Below are positions 1-5,462 of a stretch of 11,691 nucleotides of DNA, one piece after another (positions within the stretch are counted from its first letter, which is position 1; every line of letters starts with the position of its first letter). Source of the DNA: an uncultured Paracoccus sp. (GTDB lineage Bacteria > Pseudomonadota > Alphaproteobacteria > Rhodobacterales > Rhodobacteraceae). The notes under the pieces are model-generated. The model made no database searches and was not told the origin of the DNA. It saw only the letters and a program-made list of their open reading frames with translations. Location: the NCBI GenBank assembly GCA_934533075.1, contig CAKTBJ010000054.1, positions 1 through 11,691 on the forward strand, given 5' to 3'. Made by a program: the position numbers and the translations under genes.

Positions 1-18
1 CAGGATGGTGTCGGTCAT
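1..18 (-). CDS. Start of next ABC-transporter operon gene (partial, probably ATP-binding subunit)
   Basis: Only six codons are visible, reading MTDTIL on the minus strand before the window ends. The ATG shares an ATGA tetranucleotide with the stop codon of the upstream permease gene, the same junction used between the two permeases. A GAGG lies 8 bases upstream of the ATG, inside the end of the permease gene. In Dpp/Opp/Nik-type operons the DppC-like permease is usually followed by an ATP-binding subunit, and MTDTIL would suit the start of one. The existence of a gene here is well supported by the start, ribosome binding site and overlap. Its identity is inference from operon order only. Confidence 0.55.
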
Positions 19-923
19 TGCGCCAGCCTCGGGTTCAGGGCCTCGCGCAGCCGGTCGCCCACGACGTTGATCGAGAACACCAGCACCAGCAGCAAAAGGC
101 CGGGAAACACGCTCATCCAGTAAAGCCCGGCCAGCAGCACCTGATAACCGTTGGCGATCAGCAGGCCCAGCGACGGCTCGGTGATCGGCAGGCCGATGCC
201 GAGGAAGGACAAGGTGGCCTCGGCCGCGATGGCGCTGGCCACCTGAATGGTGGCGATGACGATCAGTTGCGGCAGGCAGTTGGGCAGGATGTGGAAGATC
301 AGGATGCGCATGGGGGAAAGGCCCAGGCAGCGCGCGGCCTCGACGTAGTCCTTGCCGGTCTCGACCAGTGCGGCACCCCGCACGGCGCGGGCGAAATAGG
401 CCCATTGCACCATGATCAGCGCGATGATGACCTTCCACGTGCCTTGCCCGAACACCACGAGGATCATCAGCGCGACGAGGATCGTCGGCAGCGACAGCAT
501 CATGTCCACGAAACGCATGATGAGGCTATCCAGCCAGCCGCGCGCGTAAGCCGCGACCAGCCCCATCAGCGTGCCGACGACCAGCGCCAGCACCCCGGCG
601 GTGACGCCGACGAACAGGCTGGTGCGCAGCCCGAACAGCATCGCCGACAGCATGTCGCGGCCCTGTATGTCGGTGCCCAGCCAATAGGTCATGCCGGACA
701 TCGACTCGCTGCCCGGCGGCAGGCGGCTGTCGAAGAAGTCGATGGCGGTCAGGTCATAGGGGTTTTGCGGCGCGATCCACGGCGCCAGAGCCGAGGCCGC
801 GATCAGCGTCAGGCAGGTAAAGGCGGCGATGGTGGCCTTGGGGCTGGACAGCACGCCGCGCAGCAGCCGCGCGGTCAGGGTGTCGCTGCGCCGCAGCCTT
901 GCGGGGATCAGCGCCTCCATCAT
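15..923 (-). CDS. ABC transporter permease, DppC/OppC type
   Basis: This is a 302-residue inner-membrane permease of the peptide/nickel/opine importer class, the partner of the DppB-like permease just upstream. It has an N-terminal cytoplasmic stretch, a first membrane helix near residues 32-52, the family motif GTDIQGRD at 83-90, and further hydrophobic helices between about 103 and 290. The ATPase-contacting EAA loop lies near 192-215 (DYVEAARCLGLSP), and the C-terminus GDRLREALNPRL (289-300) is typical of DppC. The start at 923 is chosen because its ATG overlaps the upstream stop as ATGA. A second ATG follows at once and no good Shine-Dalgarno is seen, so translation is probably coupled. 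The reading frame stays open upstream to 1538, but that part is the antisense-phase shadow of dppB. The substrate cannot be told from sequence: peptide, glutathione, nickel or sugar oligomers all use this family. Confidence 0.95.
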   Translation of the reverse strand: MMEALIPARLRRSDTLTARLLRGVLSSPKATIAAFTCLTLIAASALAPWIAPQNPYDLTAIDFFDSRLPPGSESMSGMTYWLGTDIQGRDMLSAMLFGLRTSLFVGVTAGVLALVVGTLMGLVAAYARGWLDSLIMRFVDMMLSLPTILVALMILVVFGQGTWKVIIALIMVQWAYFARAVRGAALVETGKDYVEAARCLGLSPMRILIFHILPNCLPQLIVIATIQVASAIAAEATLSFLGIGLPITEPSLGLLIANGYQVLLAGLYWMSVFPGLLLLVLVFSINVVGDRLREALNPRLAQ

Positions 924-1888
924 TGCCGCGCCCGGATGCGGGGGTCGAGCGCGGAATAAAGCACGTCGACCACAAAGTTTATCAGGCTGAACATCAGCAC
1001 GATCACCAGGATATAGGCCACGATCACCGGCCGATCGAGCGCGCTGATGCTGTCGATAATCAGCTTGCCGACGCCGGGCCAGGCAAAGATGGTTTCCGTC
1101 ACCACGGCGAAGGCGATCAGGGAACCGAACTCGACCCCCAGCACGGTGATGATCGGGATCAGGATGGTTTTCAGCACATGCACGAACAGGATGCGCCGCT
1201 CGGACAACCCGCGCGCGCGGGCGTATTTGACGAAATCCAGCGGCATCGTCTCCTGCACGCCGGTGCGGGTCATGCGGATGACCAGCGCGATCTGCGCCAG
1301 CGCAAGGTTCGTCGCCGGCAACAGCAGGTGGCGCACCCCGTCCCATGTCGCGAAGCTGGTGGTGATGCCGAAGATCGTCCCGGTCTGCCCGCGCCCGGTC
1401 GAGGGCAGCCAGCCCAGCCAGACGGCAAAGATCATGATCAGCATCATCCCCTGCCAGAAATTCGGCAGCGAAAACCCGAGGATCGAGCCGGTCATGATCG
1501 ACTCGTCCACATTGGTGCCCGGTCGCACCCCCGCCCACAGGCCCAGCGGAATCCCGAAGATCAGCGACAGGAACAGCGCCACGAAGGTCAGTTCCAGCGT
1601 GGCCGGCAGGCGCTCGAAGATCACCGCCAGCGCCGGGCGGTTGAATACGAAGGACTTGCCCAGATCGCCTTGCAGGGCCGAGGTCAGGAAGTTGAGATAC
1701 TGCACCGGCAGCGGCTGGTCGAGGCGCAGGCTGGCCGCCACCTGCTGGCGCATCGCCATCGTCGCATCGGCGGGCAGCAGGATTTCCAGCGGGTCGCCGA
1801 TGGCATAGACGCCCAGAAACACGATCACCGAGGTCAGCAGCAGCACCAGAACCGTCTGGATCAGCCGCCGCAATACAAAGACGATCAT
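920..1888 (-). CDS. ABC transporter permease, DppB/OppB type
   Basis: This is a 322-residue inner-membrane permease and the first gene of the left importer operon. It opens with MIVFVLRRLIQ and a membrane helix at about 9-29, as DppB proteins do. Other marks are GDLGKS (74-79), an EAA loop at about 218-241 (DFVKYARARGLSERR), ETIFAWPGVGKL (265-276) and the terminal YSALDPRIR (311-319). Six hydrophobic segments fit the family. The ATG at 1888 is preferred because it matches the usual family N-terminus and has GAGG 9 bases upstream. An in-frame GTG at 1939 would add 17 charged residues, with no convincing ribosome binding site. The gene ends in an ATGA overlap with the DppC-like gene. It is divergent from a LysR-type gene, so it is probably controlled by it. 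No substrate-binding protein precedes it, so that subunit must lie further along the operon or elsewhere. Confidence 0.95.
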   Translation of the reverse strand: MIVFVLRRLIQTVLVLLLTSVIVFLGVYAIGDPLEILLPADATMAMRQQVAASLRLDQPLPVQYLNFLTSALQGDLGKSFVFNRPALAVIFERLPATLELTFVALFLSLIFGIPLGLWAGVRPGTNVDESIMTGSILGFSLPNFWQGMMLIMIFAVWLGWLPSTGRGQTGTIFGITTSFATWDGVRHLLLPATNLALAQIALVIRMTRTGVQETMPLDFVKYARARGLSERRILFVHVLKTILIPIITVLGVEFGSLIAFAVVTETIFAWPGVGKLIIDSISALDRPVIVAYILVIVLMFSLINFVVDVLYSALDPRIRARQ

Positions 1889-1974
1889 CTGGGGTTGCCT
1901 CGCATGGGCAAGGCGCCTGGATGCTTCATGTCGGTTCACCCCCCGCGTTTGAAATCTTGTAGAGGGATGATTCG

Positions 1975-2004
1975 ATTCTATGCAATATTATGATAGTGAC
2001 GCAA
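1975..2004 (-). promoter_or_regulatory. Putative promoter of the permease operon
   Basis: On the minus strand TTGCGT (2004-1999) is followed after 18 bases by TAGAAT (1980-1975). The -10 is a good sigma-70 match (5 of 6). The -35 keeps only TTG, as expected for an activator-dependent promoter. It would give an untranslated leader of about 80 bases before the permease ATG at 1888. The first TAT-N11-ATA box sits between the two elements and overlaps the -10. This is prediction by eye only. Confidence 0.4.
1978..1996. promoter_or_regulatory. Putative LysR-type operator box 1 (T-N11-A)
   Basis: CTAT, eleven bases, then ATAG: T1981 and A1993 form the T-N11-A core used by LysR-type regulators, with four-base inverted arms. 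It lies in the AT-rich part of the intergenic region between a LysR gene and its divergent target, where such boxes normally sit. A TATGAT at 1989-1994 inside it could also serve as a plus-strand -10 for the regulator, though no good -35 precedes it. Confidence 0.5.
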
Positions 2005-2008
2005 AACC

Positions 2009-2027
2009 CTATGCGAGGCGCGCATAA
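2009..2027. promoter_or_regulatory. Putative LysR-type operator box 2, overlapping the regulator's ribosome binding site
   Basis: TATGCG (2010-2015), AGGCG, then CGCATA (2021-2026) is a perfect 6-base inverted repeat directly before the regulator ATG at 2027. It again gives TAT-N11-ATA (T2012, A2024) and begins with CTATGC, as box 1 does. The centres of the two boxes are 31 bases apart, about three helical turns. The GAGG Shine-Dalgarno (2015-2018) lies in the loop, so the repeat could act as a DNA operator, an RNA hairpin, or both. Confidence 0.45.
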
Positions 2028-2944
2028 TGGACCCGATCCTGCTGCATACCTTTCAGATCGTCTGCGACAAGGGCACGACGCTGGCGGCGGCGCAGGCGCT
2101 GGGCATCTCGCAATCGGCGGTCAGCCGGCGGCTGGCGCAGATGGAGGCCGCGCTGGGCGTGCCGCTGTTCTGGCGCGAGCACGGCCGCCTGATCCCCACG
2201 CCGGAGAACAGGGCGCTACGCGGGCAGATCTCGGCGGTGCTGACGCAATCGCTGCGGCTGGAGGCGCTGGCGCGCGAGATGGCCTCGGACAAGACGGCGA
2301 TGCGGATGCTGAAGGTGGCCTTCCCGGCCAGCCTGACCCTGACCATCGTGCCCGAGATCATCGCCGACTTCACCACCACCCACCCGCATGTGCAGATCGA
2401 ACTGCATACCGGCACCTATGACCTGATCGAGCACATGCTTCAGGACAACCGCGCCGAGGTCGGCTTCCTGCGCATGCCGACGCGCCGCCCCGGCCTGCTG
2501 ACCACGCCGCTGATCGAGGTGCCGACGGTCTGCGTCCTGCCTCAGGCGCATGCGCTGGCCGCGCAGCCCGAGATCGCCGCCCGCCAGCTTGCCGGCCAGC
2601 CGCTGATCCTGCTGGGCAAGGCCCGCCAGCCGCGTCGTGAGATCGACCTGATGTTCATGGCCGCCGGCATCGTGCCCCAGATCCGGGTCGAGGCGCATTC
2701 GGTCATGTCCGCCTGCGCGCTGGCGGCGCGGGGGCTGGGCATCACCATCGTCAACGGGCTGATGGCGCGGGACTATGCCCATCTGCCCATCGTCATCCGC
2801 CCCCTGCGCGAGCCGCTACCGCATCATTTCGCCTTCGCCATGCCGGCCTCGGTGCCGCCCTCGGATGCGGCCGAGGATTTCATGCGCACCGCAAGCCGGC
2901 ATTTCGCGCGCGCGCCCGGCGTGCGGGCACCCGGCACGGGCTGA
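2027..2944 (+). CDS. LysR-family transcriptional regulator
   Basis: This is a 305-residue LysR-type regulator with an N-terminal winged helix-turn-helix (about residues 5-64). The recognition region includes AAAQALGISQSAVSRRLAQME and the usual LGVPLFWR wing. The effector-binding periplasmic-fold domain runs from about residue 92 to 290. The ATG at 2027 has GAGG 8 bases upstream. It is transcribed away from the permease operon, and this divergent layout normally means that the regulator controls that operon and often itself. The effector ligand cannot be read from sequence. It is convergent with the uronate-dehydrogenase-like gene, with only 15 bases between the stop codons. Assignment to the family is secure; the target is inferred from position. 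Confidence 0.95.
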   Translation: MDPILLHTFQIVCDKGTTLAAAQALGISQSAVSRRLAQMEAALGVPLFWREHGRLIPTPENRALRGQISAVLTQSLRLEALAREMASDKTAMRMLKVAFPASLTLTIVPEIIADFTTTHPHVQIELHTGTYDLIEHMLQDNRAEVGFLRMPTRRPGLLTTPLIEVPTVCVLPQAHALAAQPEIAARQLAGQPLILLGKARQPRREIDLMFMAAGIVPQIRVEAHSVMSACALAARGLGITIVNGLMARDYAHLPIVIRPLREPLPHHFAFAMPASVPPSDAAEDFMRTASRHFARAPGVRAPGTG

Positions 2945-2959
2945 CTGCCTGCGGGGGGA

Positions 2960-3778
2960 TCAGTCGTCGGCCTCGTCGGCGGGGTGGCCGATGTCCACGA
3001 ACCAGCCGCCAAGGGTCGTCACCGCCTCGGCGCGGGGATCGGGGCGCGGGGTCCTGGCCTCGATGCCGGCGCGGAAGCGTTCGGTATTGTCCTGCGCGCG
3101 ATACCCCAGATGCCCGGCCAGCCGGTCGTCCACGGGCTTCACCGCATTGTCCGACATGCCGAACGCGACCGAGAACCCGATGCGGGGCGCGGTCAGCGCC
3201 GCCGTCACCAGCCGGATGCAGTCGTCGAAGGACAGCCAGGACCACAGCATGCGGCGGTCCACCGGCTCGGGGAAGGACGAGAAGATGCGCAGCATCGCGC
3301 TCTCGATCCCGAACTTGTCCCAATACAGCCGGCCCAGATCCTCCACGAAGCATTTGGACAGGCCATAAAGGCTGTCGGGGCGATGCGGGGCCTCGGCGTC
3401 GATCTGGTCCTCCAGCCGGTGATAGCCGATGGCATGGACCGAGGACGCATAGACCACCCGCTTCACGCCATGCCGCCGCGCGCCCTCATAGATGTGATAG
3501 CTGCCGCGGATATTGGCGTTCAGGATTTCCTCCCACGGGCGTTCGACCGGGATGCCGCCGAAATGCACGATCGCATCGACGCCCGCGCAGGCGGCCATCA
3601 CGGCAGCCTCGTCGGCAAGGTCGAAGCGCAGCGCCTCCTCATGCGCTTGCAGGTTCCTGATCTCGGCCATATCCGCCAGCCGCAGCCGCCGCGCCAGCGG
3701 CGCGAGGCCCCGGCGCAACTCGGTCCCCAGCCGGCCGGCGGCGCCGGTGATCAGGATGGTGTCGAAGGGCTTGCTCAT
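2960..3778 (-). CDS. udh: Uronate dehydrogenase-like NAD(P)-dependent SDR
   Basis: This 272-residue cytoplasmic oxidoreductase of the extended SDR (NAD-dependent epimerase/dehydratase) class has about the length of known uronate dehydrogenases. Those enzymes oxidise D-galacturonate or D-glucuronate to the aldarolactone with NAD+. Visible marks are the Rossmann motif TGAAGRLG (11-18), LRLADMAEI (32-40, after beta2), a DL pair (53-54), VHFGG (71-75), ASSVHAIGYH (111-120) and the catalytic YGLSK (Y138, K142). DNTERFRAGIE lies at 230-240, and GGWFVD near the end matches GGTFVD in the Agrobacterium enzyme as I recall it. Two positions that contact substrate in that enzyme appear changed (a Ser to P77, an Asn to V114), so the substrate may differ. 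The ATG at 3778 has GGAGG 7 bases upstream. It is the last gene of the operon headed by the second LysR gene. Family certain; exact substrate uncertain. Confidence 0.85.
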   Translation of the reverse strand: MSKPFDTILITGAAGRLGTELRRGLAPLARRLRLADMAEIRNLQAHEEALRFDLADEAAVMAACAGVDAIVHFGGIPVERPWEEILNANIRGSYHIYEGARRHGVKRVVYASSVHAIGYHRLEDQIDAEAPHRPDSLYGLSKCFVEDLGRLYWDKFGIESAMLRIFSSFPEPVDRRMLWSWLSFDDCIRLVTAALTAPRIGFSVAFGMSDNAVKPVDDRLAGHLGYRAQDNTERFRAGIEARTPRPDPRAEAVTTLGGWFVDIGHPADEADD

Positions 3779-3837
3779 GCGGGAGCCTCCATCGCTGAGG
3801 AAGCGGTCAGGGCAAGGCGCGCGGCAATACGGCTCAT
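3775..3837 (-). CDS. 20-codon micro-ORF linking hyuB and the SDR gene
   Basis: The 58-base gap between hyuB and the SDR gene is filled exactly by an ATG-TGA reading frame of 20 codons: MSRIAARLALTASSAMEAPA. Its ATG shares one base with the hyuB stop (TGATG), and its stop shares ATGA with the SDR start. It also carries the SDR ribosome binding site. No clear Shine-Dalgarno of its own is seen, and I do not recognise the peptide. It may serve only to carry ribosomes from hyuB to the SDR gene (translational coupling). It could equally be chance, or the remains of a longer hyuB tail. Confidence 0.3.
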   Translation of the reverse strand: MSRIAARLALTASSAMEAPA

Positions 3838-5462
3838 CAGCCTTTCCCCGTCACATAGCCCTTTGAATGGTCGTTGGCACTGGCCTGCGGGTCGCGCGCC
3901 GCCGGATCACCATAGCCGCCGCCGCCCGGCATCTCCAGCACCAGCCGGCGGCCCGGCGGGACCGATTGCCAGCCCTTGGGCTGCATCCGGGTGCCGTCAT
4001 CCAGCCGCACCACGCCGGGCGCGCCGTCCTGCCCGCCCTCGCGGCCCCGCGCCGGGTGGTCCACGCGGTCGAACATGGCCGAGAAGACGAACTGATGGCC
4101 GGGCAGCGCCTCGATCTCCATGATCTGGCCGAGGCCGCCGCGATACTGGCCGGCGCCGCCCGAGTCGGGGCGCAGTTCCTTGCGCCAGATGACGATGGGA
4201 CCGGTCTGCTCGGTCGCCTCGATCGGCATGGTCATCACGCCCGAGGGGAAGGCGGTGGTCGATGGCCCGTCAAGACCGGGCCGCGCGCCCATCCCGCCGG
4301 AGTTGAACATCAGCATCTCGGCCCGGCGGCCCTCCATCCCGTCCTGCGGGCTGGCGGAGACGTGGATGTTCCAGATGGCCCCCGCCCCTTCGGCCAGAAT
4401 CTGCCCCGGCAGGGCCTGTGCCAGCGCGCCGAGGACCAGATCGGGCACCATATGGCCGAACACATGCCGCAGGCTGACCGGCGCCGGGCGCTGCGCGTTC
4501 AGGATATTGACCGGCGAGGAAATGGTGAACGGCTCCAGCGACGCCCAGTTGTTGGGAATATCCGGCGCGATCACGCATTTCAACGCAAAGCAGGCATAGG
4601 CCTTGGCATAGATCAGCGGCACGTTGATGCCCCAGCGGCTGACCGGATCGGTGCCGGTCAGGTCCACGTTCACGCTGTCGCCGCGGGTCTCGATGGTGGC
4701 GACGAATTTCACCGGCTGGTCGTAGCCATCGACAGTCATCGTATTCGTCCACGCCCCGCGCGGCAGCGCCGCGATGCGGTCCAGCATGGCGCTGCGGGTG
4801 CGCGAGAAGATGAACTCGGACAGGCTGTCCAGATTGGGCAGCCCGATCTCCTTCATCATCTCGATCAGCCTCGCATGGCCGACATCGTTGCAGGCGGCCA
4901 GCGAATAGAAGTCGCCGATGACCTGGTTCGGCTCGCGCACATTGGCGCGCAGGATGCGGATGAGATCGGCATTCACCTTGCCGCGCTCGGCGAATTTCAT
5001 GATCGGGATCTGGATGCCTTCCTCGTAGACCGACTTCCCGTCCGCGCCGAAACCGCGCCCGCCCACATCCACCACGTGCGCCGTGCAGCCGAAGAAGCCG
5101 ACCAGTTCATCCCCCAGGAACGAGGGCGTCATCATCGTGATGTCGTGCAGGTGGCCGGTGCCCAGCCAGGGGTCGTTGGTGACATAGGTGTCGCCGGGGA
5201 ACATGTTGTCGCGCCCGATCTCGGCCATGAAGTTCGCCACCGATTCCGCCATCGTGTTCACATGGCCGGGGGTGCCGGTGACAGCCTGCGCCAGCATGCG
5301 GCCCTGCGGGTCATAGACGCCCGCCGACAGGTCGCCCGCCTCGCGGACGCTGGTGGAAAACGCCGTGCGCAGCAGCGTCATCGCCTGTTCCTCGACCACG
5401 GAAATCAGGCGGTTCCACATCACTTGCATGCGGATTTCGCGGGTGGGATCGGTGGCGTTCAT
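3837..5462 (-). CDS. hyuB: Hydantoinase/oxoprolinase family subunit B
   Basis: This 541-residue subunit pairs with HyuA to form an ATP-dependent amidohydrolase acting on cyclic amides. Family members are N-methylhydantoinase and 5-oxoprolinase; acetone and acetophenone carboxylases are relatives. Recognisable blocks are DPQGRMLAQA (51-60), TNDPWLGTGHLHDI (95-108), AHVVDVGGRGFG (128-139), SVYEEGIQIP (144-153), RKELRPDSGGAGQYRGGLG (427-445) and MPGGGGYGDPAARDP (511-525). The start at 5462 overlaps the hyuA stop as ATGA, and a near-perfect AAGGAGGT lies just upstream inside hyuA. The C-terminus stops at GYVTGKG, several residues short of the alanine/tyrosine tail common in the family. The substrate cannot be assigned: hydantoin, oxoproline or another lactam all remain possible. 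Confidence 0.93.
   Translation of the reverse strand: MNATDPTREIRMQVMWNRLISVVEEQAMTLLRTAFSTSVREAGDLSAGVYDPQGRMLAQAVTGTPGHVNTMAESVANFMAEIGRDNMFPGDTYVTNDPWLGTGHLHDITMMTPSFLGDELVGFFGCTAHVVDVGGRGFGADGKSVYEEGIQIPIMKFAERGKVNADLIRILRANVREPNQVIGDFYSLAACNDVGHARLIEMMKEIGLPNLDSLSEFIFSRTRSAMLDRIAALPRGAWTNTMTVDGYDQPVKFVATIETRGDSVNVDLTGTDPVSRWGINVPLIYAKAYACFALKCVIAPDIPNNWASLEPFTISSPVNILNAQRPAPVSLRHVFGHMVPDLVLGALAQALPGQILAEGAGAIWNIHVSASPQDGMEGRRAEMLMFNSGGMGARPGLDGPSTTAFPSGVMTMPIEATEQTGPIVIWRKELRPDSGGAGQYRGGLGQIMEIEALPGHQFVFSAMFDRVDHPARGREGGQDGAPGVVRLDDGTRMQPKGWQSVPPGRRLVLEMPGGGGYGDPAARDPQASANDHSKGYVTGKG

Noticed and set aside
924..1538. N-terminal extension of the DppC-like frame
   Set aside because: The extra 205 codons are an out-of-phase reading of the DppB-like gene. 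Family length and the ATGA junction support the start at 923.
1889..1939. GTG start at 1939 for the DppB-like gene
   Set aside because: It adds a polar stretch not usual for the family and has only a G-run upstream. The ATG at 1888 has GAGG at good spacing.
899..1993. 364-codon open frame on the plus strand opposite the DppB-like gene
   Set aside because: Shadow of the permease; no ribosome binding site or domain, and highly polar biased composition.
2943..2965. Possible shared terminator between the convergent genes
   Set aside because: GACTG and CAGTC could pair, but the stem is only five pairs around a 13-base loop with no U-tract on either strand.
3775..3840. Frameshift that would rejoin a longer HyuB tail
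   Set aside because: Neither alternative frame after the stop gives a recognisable HyuB C-terminus, and the neat TGATG and ATGA junctions argue for an intact arrangement.
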